This document shows positions 54,461 through 63,989 of a DNA stretch of 64,000 nt, piece by piece (positions within the stretch are counted from its first letter, which is position 1; every line of letters starts with the position of its first letter). The translations under genes and the position numbers were made by a program. The stretch spans positions 407,343 to 471,342 of the forward strand of contig NZ_JABBYO010000006.1 of assembly GCF_012958305.1 (NCBI RefSeq), read 5' to 3'. Source of the DNA: Tautonia rosea. Lineage in GTDB: Bacteria > Planctomycetota > Planctomycetia > Isosphaerales > Isosphaeraceae. The notes beneath the pieces are model-generated. The model saw only the letters and a program-made list of their open reading frames with translations. It did not search any database and was not told the origin of the DNA.

Positions 54461-55474
54461 TCATTCGGATCGCCTGGACAATGCCACGGCGGGCGATGGA
54501 GAACCCTGGGAAAACCGAAGCGTCAAGGGTGCCAGGCAGAGTAGCTCCGAGGCGATTTGAACGAGTCTCCAGGCAGCGGCGGCAAGGAGACCGAGTTCGA
54601 CCGGAAGCCAGAAGACGAGCAAGGCCGCGGCCGTCCCTTCTCGGACAAGCAATCCTCCCGGAGCAAAGACCGCGAAGAAGCCAATCAACCAGGCAGCCGC
54701 ATTGACGCCGATTGCCGCCAGCAGGGGGAGATCCGATCCGGGAGCTACCGCTTCAATGACGATGAAGAAGGCAAGTCCATTGATTCCCCCCAGTAAAGTA
54801 TAAGACACGAAGGCCACCCCCATAGGTCCAGAACTGGGTTGGAGGCGGATCGCGCTGAGCAAGCGAACGAAGGCCGATCGGACCTTCGCGTGTAGGCCAG
54901 GAACGCTTCTCATCGTAACGGCCATTCCGAGCCCTCCGGCCAGGACGATGCCCCCGATCCACAATGATTTGCCCCCGTCGAGGTTCATCCAGAGCGTTCC
55001 GAACGATTCACAATGCAGTGTCAGACCGATCAGGGCGAGGAAGCACCACGAGGCTACGGTGAGGAGCAGCTCCAGACCGAGACTGGCTCCGGTCACACGG
55101 ACCGGAAGGCCAGCTCGGGAGGCAAGCGCCGCTCGTGATCCGAGGTTCCAGACCCCTCCAGGCAGCCATCGGCAGGCTTCGGAGAGAAGCCAGATCCGAG
55201 AAGCATGGGGAAAGGGCAAGTCATGGCCAAGGGACCGAAGGATCAGGCCCCAGGCCGCGGCGTTTGCAATGCGGTAGACAACCGTGAGGCTTAGCGCGAC
55301 CACCAGGAAGGACCAGTTCATCCGCGAGGCAGAGCCAGAGACGCTACTGACCAAATCCCGACAGCCAGTGCCAATTGAGAGGAGGACGAGAAGAACGATT
55401 GGCACGATGAAGAGAAGAGTGCCAACTGATGTGAACCGTCTTCGGAGAGGAGACTCCTTGATGCCACGGACCAT
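54461..55474 (-). CDS. Lysylphosphatidylglycerol synthase TM-region / flippase-like protein (UPF0104)
   Basis: 337 residues with eight or nine membrane helices, matching the LPG_synthase_TM family (MprF transmembrane half, AglD). Conserved patterns: RWLPGGVWNLGSRAALASRAG, GLELLLTVASWCFLALIG, LLGGINGLAFFIVIEAVAPG and FFAVFAPGGLLVREGTAAAL. The soluble synthase half is missing, so lipid- or glycan-flipping is more likely than lysine transfer. ATG 55474 has AAGGA 9 bases upstream; the frame is open to 55510. Confidence 0.85.
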   Translation of the reverse strand: MVRGIKESPLRRRFTSVGTLLFIVPIVLLVLLSIGTGCRDLVSSVSGSASRMNWSFLVVALSLTVVYRIANAAAWGLILRSLGHDLPFPHASRIWLLSEACRWLPGGVWNLGSRAALASRAGLPVRVTGASLGLELLLTVASWCFLALIGLTLHCESFGTLWMNLDGGKSLWIGGIVLAGGLGMAVTMRSVPGLHAKVRSAFVRLLSAIRLQPSSGPMGVAFVSYTLLGGINGLAFFIVIEAVAPGSDLPLLAAIGVNAAAWLIGFFAVFAPGGLLVREGTAAALLVFWLPVELGLLAAAAWRLVQIASELLCLAPLTLRFSQGSPSPAVALSRRSE

Positions 55475-55578
55475 GGTTTCGAATCCTTTGGGGGGTGGGG
55501 TGCAATCCAACGACGGAGAAGGGGGGGACGGAGCTTTCGAGACGATCGGTAAACCCAGTGCCCTGAGACAAAGAGGGG

Positions 55579-56838
55579 TCAGACTTGGAATGCCTCGGTT
55601 GAGAGCTCGGGACTCCAGGTGGGCCGAAACGCTGAGGCCGAGACTGAATTGCGCGATTCGAGGGCCAGGGAATACGCATCTTCGAGATCGTTGGTAATTC
55701 GGTCCCAGCAGAACTGGCGCCGAGCAAACTCGAATCCGTTGCGTCCGAACTGCCGGGAGATTTCGGGGTTGTCGAGGAGCCAGTTGATCGCCATGGCCAG
55801 GGATCGCTCGTTCTTTTCCGGCACAAGGAGCCCGGTCTCACCGTGCCGGACCGCGTCGGGAATTCCGCCGACATGCGAAGCAACCACGGGCTTTCCGTGA
55901 ACGTAGGCCTCGATCGCGCCAACTCCCAGGCCCTCGGTATCACCGAGATCATCGACGATTGCGGGATTGACCCAGATATCACATCGGGCGTATTCACGGT
56001 CGAGTTCCTCGTTGCTGACGAACCCAAGGAAGCGAACGTGATTGGTAAGACCAAGTTCCCGGCAGAGCGCTTCGAGCGGGGCTCGCTGGTCGCCACTGCC
56101 GGTGATGATCACGTCAACCTTCCTTTGAGCAAGCAGCAATGGAACCGCCCGGAGCAGGAACTCAACCCCCTTTCGGCGAATCAAGCGGCCTGTAAACAGA
56201 ATCCGCGGAACGGCGTTGGGCTCGACCACCCGCTTCTTTGCCAACACGGTCGAGCCATAAGGGAGGATCTGGGCCTCTCGATCACTGAGTTTCCGCACCT
56301 GATCGGCTGTGTCGTTGCTATTGGCGAGGATGAGGTCGCCCCGACGGAGGGCGTTGCGGAGTATGGTCGCAACCCAGGGCTTTCGACGAGCAAGAGCGAA
56401 TTCTGCCCCATGACAATTGAGGACCAACGGTGCGCCACAGCCCCGAGCCAGTGCCGAACCGATCGGCTCATGAGGGAAGGGCCAGTGGGTGTGAACAATG
56501 TCGAAGCGATGCTGTTTCGCCAGGCGCCCCGCCGCCCGAACCCCCATGGCCACGTACGGTAGTGCCATGGCCTTCATCAAGGGATTTCGAACCTTGCTTG
56601 GTGCTCCCTCCTCATGCGTCAGCCGTTCCCAACGCTTGGGGCCGTAACGAAACCGATGCACAGGAATGCCGTCAATTTGGTGGGATTTGAGTCCTTCGAA
56701 CGTTGGAGCAAGCACAGAGACACGATGACCTCGCTCGGTGAGGCGTCGGATCGATTCTCGCATCCAGGGAACGGCATAATCGGTTTCAGATCGGGGATAG
56801 GTCGAACTGACCATGCAGATCGAGAGCGGGTGACTCAT
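55579..56838 (-). CDS. GT4-family glycosyltransferase
   Basis: 419 residues, GT-B fold. N-terminal half: SICMVSSTYPRSETDYAVPW, HTHWPFPHEPIG and LVLNCHGAEFALARRKPW. C-terminal donor-binding half: ILFTGRLIRRKGVEFLLRAV, VDVIITGSGDQRAPLEALC, and EGLGVGAIEAYVHGKPVVAS with the E-x7-E pair. The donor is a nucleotide sugar, cytosolic side. ATG 56838 is chosen for the conserved start; the frame is open to 56979. In the glycan operon between the GT2 gene and the flippase-like gene. Confidence 0.93.
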   Translation of the reverse strand: MSHPLSICMVSSTYPRSETDYAVPWMRESIRRLTERGHRVSVLAPTFEGLKSHQIDGIPVHRFRYGPKRWERLTHEEGAPSKVRNPLMKAMALPYVAMGVRAAGRLAKQHRFDIVHTHWPFPHEPIGSALARGCGAPLVLNCHGAEFALARRKPWVATILRNALRRGDLILANSNDTADQVRKLSDREAQILPYGSTVLAKKRVVEPNAVPRILFTGRLIRRKGVEFLLRAVPLLLAQRKVDVIITGSGDQRAPLEALCRELGLTNHVRFLGFVSNEELDREYARCDIWVNPAIVDDLGDTEGLGVGAIEAYVHGKPVVASHVGGIPDAVRHGETGLLVPEKNERSLAMAINWLLDNPEISRQFGRNGFEFARRQFCWDRITNDLEDAYSLALESRNSVSASAFRPTWSPELSTEAFQV

Positions 56839-57080
56839 GGTGTGGACAGACTCCGGGAAAAGTCGTGGTCGAGGAAACATGTCCTGGCAAGGATTGTGTG
56901 TTTGTGGATGTGTGTTCGTGTGGCCTGCGCGGAGGATGAGCGGATCGGTATCGCTGAAGGATGCCGAGAGGCCTGACAACGTGTTCGCCGCTATGGGTCA
57001 GGGTCAACCTGCCAGGATGGCGAAAAGGCTATGCTCGTGTGAGAAATCGATGTGGTGGAGGTTCGGACAACCGTCGGGGA

Positions 57081-58175
57081 TCAAGAAAGTCCGTCGTAAG
57101 CAAGGGGGATTGTTCGAATACTGTCGGCAGAACCGTTGCGAGGGAAGGACCGCGCTGTGTCTTCAACGATCGGCAGGCTCCACTGGCGAGCCAGGCCGCC
57201 TCGAATGACCAACTCGCTGAGGATCGCCGCGACTGCGACCGCTCCCGAGACGGCCACCATGACCACTCCGGAGAGGATCAATGCCAGTCCGGCACCGATG
57301 GCAGGACCGATTACGAGACCGGCCAAGAGGCAGAGCAAACCGATTGCAACGTACAGGGCCGAGATGCCGCCGATGAAGTGGGCTGGTCGTTCCCGGAAAC
57401 GGCGGAGGAAGCCGACAATCATCATATCGACGAAGCCCCGCAGGTATCGTTCGAAGCCGTACTTGCTGCTCCCGTGTGTTCGGGGGTGGTGCTGGACGGG
57501 AATTTCGGCCGATCGAAAACCGTTGATCGCTCCGAGGCTGGGGATCATGCGGTGAAGTTCGCCATGAAGGGTCAGGTTACGGGTCACCTCGGCTCGGTAG
57601 CACTTGAATCCACAATTATGATCGTGGAGATCGACCTGGCAGACCTTGCTCAGCATGGCATTGAAGACGCGACTCGGGAGGACCTTGTGCCAAGGATCGT
57701 GTCGGACCTTTTTCCAGCCACTGACGAGGTCGTATCCTTCTTCCAGCTTGGCCAGAAAGCGAGGGATCTCCCGAGGATCGTCCTGAAGATCGGCGTCGAG
57801 CGTAAATACGATTGCTCCCCGAGCGGCTCGGAAACCGGCGGTCAGCGCGGCGGCTTTTCCAGAGTTGCGACGGAACCGGACTCCCCGAACGACGGTCGGC
57901 GACTCGGCCGCCATGTCATGAATTTCTTGCCACGAATCGTCAGTGCTGCCATCATCGATCAGGATCAATTCCGCCCGATCACCGGACGGAAGATGTTCAA
58001 GAATGCGATCTTTGAGAATTCTTAGGGTCGGAGCCTCATCCTTGACCGGAATCACGAAGCTAAGAAGTCGTCCCGGGACCTGGCCTGTCGGTGTCAGATC
58101 CATTGAGTTCTGCTCAAAGGAAGTTGGCTGTTGGAACTTCGAACTCTCAACGCGGGGGAAAGTAAGGGTCTGCAT
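57081..58175 (-). CDS. GT2-family glycosyltransferase with C-terminal membrane helices
   Basis: 364 residues, DPM1/GtrB-like. Catalytic motifs: FVIPVKDEAPTL, LIDDGSTDDSW, the DXD motif as TLDADLQDDP, and acceptor-loop NCGFKCYRAEV. Two membrane helices near 270-325 end the protein. The expected reaction is transfer of a sugar to undecaprenyl or dolichol phosphate, giving a donor for GT-C enzymes such as the GT39-like gene downstream. ATG 58175 has GGAG nine bases upstream; ATG 58190 in the same frame lacks this. Probably first gene of the operon. Confidence 0.93.
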   Translation of the reverse strand: MQTLTFPRVESSKFQQPTSFEQNSMDLTPTGQVPGRLLSFVIPVKDEAPTLRILKDRILEHLPSGDRAELILIDDGSTDDSWQEIHDMAAESPTVVRGVRFRRNSGKAAALTAGFRAARGAIVFTLDADLQDDPREIPRFLAKLEEGYDLVSGWKKVRHDPWHKVLPSRVFNAMLSKVCQVDLHDHNCGFKCYRAEVTRNLTLHGELHRMIPSLGAINGFRSAEIPVQHHPRTHGSSKYGFERYLRGFVDMMIVGFLRRFRERPAHFIGGISALYVAIGLLCLLAGLVIGPAIGAGLALILSGVVMVAVSGAVAVAAILSELVIRGGLARQWSLPIVEDTARSFPRNGSADSIRTIPLAYDGLS

Positions 58176-58590
58176 GGTTCGCGTCTCCATCGAGTGGTAT
58201 CAGGTGCTCATCATCGAGCGTGGCTCGGGTCGTCTCTGTTCCCAACCGCAAGACGTGAGCCATCGATGGAATCAGGCCAATTCGAGAGGTTAGTTTGATG
58301 ATTTTGGGAAACATCTATTCGGGAGGAATGGCGTAACCTAGGTTGATTTCAAGTGTTAACGTCGCGTCGCGCGTGTCGTGTGATTCGAAGCCGAGTTCGA
58401 AAGGATGCAACCGATTCTCATCTTGAATTGAGAAACGGTGAGAATTTTCGCAAATTGAGACGAGGTGCTTGAGACCTTGAAGAGCCCGATCAGCGTTCGA
58501 ACGAACTTATTGCGGCTCGGGACCGCGGTCCGATCGTGGGGTTTGGTCCGAGGTGGCTGTATTGGTGAGACGCTCGGTTCAGGACTGAGT
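58176..58590. other. Intergenic region between the hybrid kinase and the GT2 gene
   Basis: On the minus strand this is the space from the kinase stop to the GT2 start. It is lower in GC than the genes and must hold the promoter of the glycan block, but no clean -35/-10 pair or sigma-54 motif (GG-N10-GC) was found. No gene is supported. Confidence 0.4.
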
Positions 58591-61500
58591 TCACCCGTGG
58601 GTAGTGTCGAGGATGGTCTCGATGCTTGAGAGAAACTCATAGACGAGTTCGTTGATCAATTCAGATTCGCGACGCTCGACGAAGGCGTCCTCTACGAGAC
58701 CCGCAATTTCGCCCAAATCGGGGAAGCCGTACATGGCGGCTACACCCCGGGTGCGATGGGCAAGGCCTCGGATCGGGTCATAATCACCCGAGTCGAGAAG
58801 GGCTCGGAGCTGAAGCCGTTGCTCTTGCAAGGCGGACAGGTAAGCATGCACGAGAAGCTCAAATGGCTGATCGCCGGTCGTGGTTCCCTCGTTGGTCGGG
58901 GAGCGATCGGGCATCTGAGAGGTCTGGGCAGGAAGGTATCGGGCCAACGTGGTGGCAAGGGTCTGGGCGTTGATCGGTTTGGCGAGGTAATCGGTACAGC
59001 CTGACCGGAGGCAGCGGTCTCGATCTTCGCGAAGGGCGTGGGCAGTTAGGGCGATGATTGGGCCACGATAGCCATCCTGCCGGAGGGAACTGGTTGCACC
59101 ATAGCCATCGAGTTCGGGCATCTGCATGTCCATCAAGATGACATCGAACTCTCCGGATCGAGCACGATCGACGGCCTGTCTCCCGTTCTCGACGATCTCG
59201 ACCTTGAGCCCCATCGAGGTCAGATGGTAGTGGAGAATGAGCTGGATAGAAGGATTGTCCTCGGCGACGAGTACGGAGCCAGTCAGTTTCGAGGGAGCAG
59301 GGGTCGGCAGGGGGGAATCGTCTTCGTGAGGGCCGGTGAAGTCCGACGAGGTGATCGCGGGGATGGGGAAGCGGACCATAAATTGACTCCCACGGCCGGG
59401 ATCGCTTTGCACCTCAATCCGGCCTCCGAGCGCCTCGGCCAGGTGCTTGGAGATGCTCAAGCCCAGTCCGGTGCCGCCGTGGCGTCTTGACGCTGTGGAG
59501 TCAACCTGCTCGAAGGGTCGGAAGAGGCGAGCCAATTGCCGGCGGTCCATTCCGATGCCTTCATCGGTGACCTCGTAGCAGAGGGTGGTTTGATTCTGGG
59601 TCGAGGAATCCACGAACAACCGAATCCCGACCTTCTGGCCAGACGGGGTGAACTTAATGGCGTTGCTGGTGAAGTTTACGAGAATCTGCCGAAGACGAAC
59701 CGGATCGGTCCGAATGCGGGTCGGAAGCGGTTCGACAATCTCAGCTTGGAGCACAATCTGTTTCTCGGAGGCTCGACCGCGAAGTAACGAGTGTACCTCG
59801 TGGACGACCTGACGCGGATCGGTGGGAATCAAGGACAGCTCGAACTTGCCTGCCTCGATCTTGGACAGGTCAAGAATATCGTCGATGATCTGAAGCAGAT
59901 GGGCGCCGTTGCTTCGAATTCCCTGAAGGGCCCGATCGCGTTCGGCAGGGGGAAGGCCGGGGGCCAGCAGCATATCCCCGAAGCCAAGGACTGCCGCCAT
60001 CGGTGTGCGTACCTCGTGGCTCATGTTCGCGAGAAACTCGCTCTTGGCTCGACTCGCTTCCTCGGCAGCGTCTCGGGCCTTGCGGAGTTCGATGGCTGCT
60101 CGTTCATGAGCGGTCACGTCACGGGCGAAGGTGCAGTTAATTTCCTTCCCCTCGCTGGCGAGGTAATTGACGGTCAGCTCGACGGGAAATTCGCTGCCGT
60201 CTTTGCGCGCCTGGGTGGATCGGAACGTAAAGGACCCGAGATTGCGGAGGTCTTCCCAGTGCACATCCCACCCCTTGCGGAAGTGACTGGCCTCGGTCGG
60301 CGGCATGATGTCAAAGACACTCATTCCGAGAAGTTCTTCGCGTGAGTAGCCGAGGCTTTTGCAAGCCTGATCGTTGACGTAGAGGAAACCTCCGGAACGA
60401 TCGAGCCAGAAGACGGAATCGCCCGCACGATCGATGGAGAACTGCGTGAGTCGGAGCGAGGCCTCGGCCCGTCGTCTCCTCAGGTCGACGCGGTACGCTT
60501 CAATCAGACCAGCGTAGGTCGACACCAGTGGCTGGAGCCGTTCAACCAGGGTTTCATCGTAGCCGCCTGGCCGGTTGGCAATTCCAATCATACCGACCAG
60601 TTCCCCGGCACGAAGCACAGGGAGCCCGAGGAAGGATTCAAGTGCCGGGTGGCCGGGGGGAAGGCCGCCTCGCCTCGGGTCCTTGTCCGGCTCGTTCGAG
60701 ATCACGGGGAGACCTTCAGTGATGACCCGGCCGAAGAGAGACTTCAGGTTGCGGAATTCGAGGCCGTTGGGGGCATGCTCTTGAAAGAACCGTCGGCTGT
60801 CTTCGTCCCAGGAGATATCGGTGATCGCGTGGGTCTTCAGATAGGGTTGCGAGCCGTCGCTAAGGACCTCGCCGATAAATCCATACTGACTTCCGGAGAA
60901 CTCCAGGATGGTTTCCAGCGTTTCGGCGAAGACGTCGTTCGATTGCCAGTCGGATGCGATGTATCGCGAGAGAATCCGGCGGATCGATTCGAGCAGGCCG
61001 TTGGATTCCTTGAGATCCTTCTCGAAGCGGTGCCGTTCGGTGATGTCGCGACCATAGGCGGTGAAGACCGGATTGCCTGTCTGCGGGACGACATTGATGG
61101 CCAACTCGATCGGGAAGATGGACCCGTCGGAGCGCATCGCGTCGATCTCGACTCGTCGGCCGAGAACACGTCCCTGTCCGGTCGCTAGGAATCGTTTTAG
61201 CCCGTCTCGATGAGCCTGGCGCAGGGCAGGGGGAACGATGAGCTCACTCAGACTTTGGCCCAGGACCTCCTGTCGAGCGTAGCCGAACGTCCGTTCCGCG
61301 GCAGGGTTGAATTCGAGGACTCGACCCTCATGGTCAATAGTAATGATGCAATCAAGTGCTGATTGGACGATTGCCGTCTGTCGGGCCTCGATCGCGAGCC
61401 GACCGGCCTCGGCCTGTTTCCGTTCGATGCACTGAGCCAGATCATCAGCCACTGAGGCCATGATTTCCAGGATTGCCCCGCCAAGCTTGCCGCGAGAAAA

Positions 61501-62376
61501 GGTTGCCATCACTCCGACGAGGCGATCGTCCACCACCAAGGGATAGCCGGCAAAAGCGGTCATTCCTTCCTGCTTGGCCCACGCTTGATCACTAATCATC
61601 GGGTCGGTTTCAATCGTGTTCGTGAGGTGAGCTTTCCGGTGTTCGGCAATCCAGCCAATTTTGAACTGCCCGATCCGAATCCGGCTGTGGTCGCCGTCCA
61701 GGTGGGTATACATTCCCGCACTGGCCCGGAGCTGAAGTTCCTCGGCGTGGCGTTCCAGGGTCCAGATGCGGAGAAACGCCACGTCGAGACCCTCCTGAAG
61801 CAACTCGGCACAGCCCTGAAGGATTGAGTTCAAGGGTGCGTTTTGGGTCATCCGAGCGCTGATCTCGCTTCGGAGTTCGGCCAATCGGGTGCGATAGTGA
61901 AGCTCGGCTTCGGACTGGAGGGCCATCGAGTGTTCTGCTCTGAGCTCCAACTCGATCACGCCGAGCTGGGCCAAATCGGCCAGCGTTTCCCGGTCCTGGT
62001 CTGTCCAGGACCGTGTTGGTTCACCGGCCACATGAATCATCCCGAGGACGCTTCCCGCTGAGCTGACCAAGGGAGCGGACAGTGTTGACGCCGAAGTTTC
62101 GGACCCTGAATCCCGTTTTTCTGCGGCTCGAAGGGCGAGGATCGGACAATTTTGGCAACAGAGCCAATCGGCCTGGTGCTGGTCGGAACACCCTTTGATC
62201 AGGACCCAACCGTCTTGAAACAGAGTCACGACGGAGGGGGCAGCCAGGCTCCGTTCCGCAAGTCGGGTGAGCCTGACGAAGGATGACTCAATTGCCGTGG
62301 TTACGTGCGCCGAGCAACAGGGAGGGGCCTTGCTTCCGCCAATAGGGTTCGTCTTCTCGCGTGATCCGCAATTCAC
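58591..62376 (-). CDS. Hybrid histidine kinase with GAF/PAS sensors, REC and Hpt
   Basis: 1261 residues, no membrane segment. Domain order (approximate): GAF 30-150, GAF 180-330, PAS 335-460, GAF 480-640, PAS 650-770, HisKA 785-890 with SHEVRTP, ATPase 890-1010 with N-box FTSNAIKFTP and G-box DEGIGM, receiver 1034-1150 with intact Asp in LMDMQMPELDG, and C-terminal Hpt with His in LAHRTRGVAAMYG. All phosphotransfer residues are present. GTG start with AGGGGGTCGAG upstream. Divergent from the sigma-54 response regulator, a likely target of the Hpt domain. Confidence 0.95.
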   Translation of the reverse strand: MNCGSREKTNPIGGSKAPPCCSAHVTTAIESSFVRLTRLAERSLAAPSVVTLFQDGWVLIKGCSDQHQADWLCCQNCPILALRAAEKRDSGSETSASTLSAPLVSSAGSVLGMIHVAGEPTRSWTDQDRETLADLAQLGVIELELRAEHSMALQSEAELHYRTRLAELRSEISARMTQNAPLNSILQGCAELLQEGLDVAFLRIWTLERHAEELQLRASAGMYTHLDGDHSRIRIGQFKIGWIAEHRKAHLTNTIETDPMISDQAWAKQEGMTAFAGYPLVVDDRLVGVMATFSRGKLGGAILEIMASVADDLAQCIERKQAEAGRLAIEARQTAIVQSALDCIITIDHEGRVLEFNPAAERTFGYARQEVLGQSLSELIVPPALRQAHRDGLKRFLATGQGRVLGRRVEIDAMRSDGSIFPIELAINVVPQTGNPVFTAYGRDITERHRFEKDLKESNGLLESIRRILSRYIASDWQSNDVFAETLETILEFSGSQYGFIGEVLSDGSQPYLKTHAITDISWDEDSRRFFQEHAPNGLEFRNLKSLFGRVITEGLPVISNEPDKDPRRGGLPPGHPALESFLGLPVLRAGELVGMIGIANRPGGYDETLVERLQPLVSTYAGLIEAYRVDLRRRRAEASLRLTQFSIDRAGDSVFWLDRSGGFLYVNDQACKSLGYSREELLGMSVFDIMPPTEASHFRKGWDVHWEDLRNLGSFTFRSTQARKDGSEFPVELTVNYLASEGKEINCTFARDVTAHERAAIELRKARDAAEEASRAKSEFLANMSHEVRTPMAAVLGFGDMLLAPGLPPAERDRALQGIRSNGAHLLQIIDDILDLSKIEAGKFELSLIPTDPRQVVHEVHSLLRGRASEKQIVLQAEIVEPLPTRIRTDPVRLRQILVNFTSNAIKFTPSGQKVGIRLFVDSSTQNQTTLCYEVTDEGIGMDRRQLARLFRPFEQVDSTASRRHGGTGLGLSISKHLAEALGGRIEVQSDPGRGSQFMVRFPIPAITSSDFTGPHEDDSPLPTPAPSKLTGSVLVAEDNPSIQLILHYHLTSMGLKVEIVENGRQAVDRARSGEFDVILMDMQMPELDGYGATSSLRQDGYRGPIIALTAHALREDRDRCLRSGCTDYLAKPINAQTLATTLARYLPAQTSQMPDRSPTNEGTTTGDQPFELLVHAYLSALQEQRLQLRALLDSGDYDPIRGLAHRTRGVAAMYGFPDLGEIAGLVEDAFVERRESELINELVYEFLSSIETILDTTHG

Positions 62377-62591
62377 CTCGACCCCCTTTCTGTGGATTGA
62401 TCACACCCAGGACACTGAACCCGAGGTCGTCTCGAGCTGTGTGGATTTGGCAGTCGCGAAGGTCGCCTTTTTTTTCGTTGTCCATAACATACAGTAGTTG
62501 GTAGAGGTCAGTACTGCGCCTTCGATTTCACAAGGTCGGGCTGGCGGGGGTGTGGGAGAATGGTCCTTGTACCGGCAGGGAGCATCGAGCC

Positions 62592-63989
62592 ATGAGCAGC
62601 TCGAGACATCTCGTCGTCGCCGATGACGACACCGATTTTCTTCGATTGATGACCTTTCACCTTGACCGATGGGGATACAGGTCGTCGATCGCTTCTGACA
62701 AACCATCATTGCTTGTGCTGCTGGAACAGGAAAAGCCAGACCTGGTCCTGATGGATGTTCGGTTCGGCGAATATGATGGTCTGGAACTGCTCGGGTGGCT
62801 CCGGTCGCATCGTCCAGAGTTGGGCGTGGTGATGCTGACCGCATTTGGTTCGATCGACAGCGCTGTCTCGTCGATCCAGAATGGGGCAATCGATTACATC
62901 ACGAAACCGATCGATCTGAACCGGCTTAGGCTGACGATCAGCCATGCGTTGGATGCCTCGGCTCAACGTCCTCAGGACCAGATCAGGGCCTTCGTGCAAA
63001 CACCATCGACGGAGCGACCACTCAGCCGACCGATTGTGGGAGAAAGCCGGGCCATGGTCGAACTCCGGAGCCTGATTGATCGCGTCGCCCCGACCGATGC
63101 GACCATTCTAATCCAGGCCGAGAGTGGTACTGGAAAGGAGCTTGTAGCCAGAGCTTTGCATGAACGCAGCCAACGGGACAAAGGACCATTTGTACCTCTA
63201 AATGTGGCGTCGCTTCCGCGAGATCTGGCCGAGAGTGCCTTGTTCGGTCACGAGAAAGGCGCCTTTACCGGAGCCGATCGCGTGCAACGCGGATGCTGCG
63301 AGGTGGCCAATCGAGGAACGCTCTTTCTCGACGAAATCGGTGAGATGGACCCTGCGATTCAGGCCAAGCTCTTACGTTTTCTTCAGGAACGAACCGTTCA
63401 GCGAATTGGCCAGAGCGATCCGATCAGTGTTGATGTGCGGGTGGTGGCTGCCACTCACCGAGACCTCCGAGCGATGGTGGCTACAGGACAATTCCGCGAA
63501 GATTTATACTACCGGCTCAATGTCGTTCCGGTGGCGATTCCCCCGCTTCGAGATCGTCCAGAAGATATCGAACTCCTGGCGAACTCGTTTCTCAAAAGTG
63601 CAGCCAGTCGCTATGGCCGAACGCTCGACGGATTCAGTCGGGAAGCGATCGAGGCAATGCGCTGTTTTCCCTGGCCGGGAAATGTGCGGCAACTCGAAAA
63701 CCTGATTGAGCGGGTCGCCATCCTTTGTGTAGGTCCCCTGGTTGAGCTATCTGATCTGGTCCCTGAAATCCAGGGAGCGAGTACCCAATCGACCATAAAC
63801 TCCAAGGTTTCCGATGAGTTCGGATTCTCAGAGAGTCCGGAACTCAGGCCCATTGACCGCATGGAACGAGACGCCATTGAACAGGCACTGAGATCTTCGA
63901 ATGGCAAAGTGAGTGAAGCGGCCCGATCACTGGGACTCTCACAGGCCACCATTTATCGAAAAATCAAGAAGTTCAGTATTCATGGATAA
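62592..63989 (+). CDS. Sigma-54-dependent response regulator (NtrC family)
   Basis: 465 residues. Receiver 1-120 with D55 (LVLMDVRFG) and K105; AAA+ domain about 145-385 with Walker A AESGTGKE, GAFTGA (223-228) that contacts sigma-54, and LFLDEIG; Fis-type HTH at the C-terminus (EAARSLGLSQATIYRKIKKF). The first Walker Gly is Ala (A176), a tolerated variant. ATG 62592 has AGGGAG 9 bases upstream. Divergent from the hybrid kinase. Targets must have -24/-12 promoters; none was recognised in the window. The gene is complete, ending 11 bases before the window edge. Confidence 0.95.
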   Translation: MSSSRHLVVADDDTDFLRLMTFHLDRWGYRSSIASDKPSLLVLLEQEKPDLVLMDVRFGEYDGLELLGWLRSHRPELGVVMLTAFGSIDSAVSSIQNGAIDYITKPIDLNRLRLTISHALDASAQRPQDQIRAFVQTPSTERPLSRPIVGESRAMVELRSLIDRVAPTDATILIQAESGTGKELVARALHERSQRDKGPFVPLNVASLPRDLAESALFGHEKGAFTGADRVQRGCCEVANRGTLFLDEIGEMDPAIQAKLLRFLQERTVQRIGQSDPISVDVRVVAATHRDLRAMVATGQFREDLYYRLNVVPVAIPPLRDRPEDIELLANSFLKSAASRYGRTLDGFSREAIEAMRCFPWPGNVRQLENLIERVAILCVGPLVELSDLVPEIQGASTQSTINSKVSDEFGFSESPELRPIDRMERDAIEQALRSSNGKVSEAARSLGLSQATIYRKIKKFSIHG

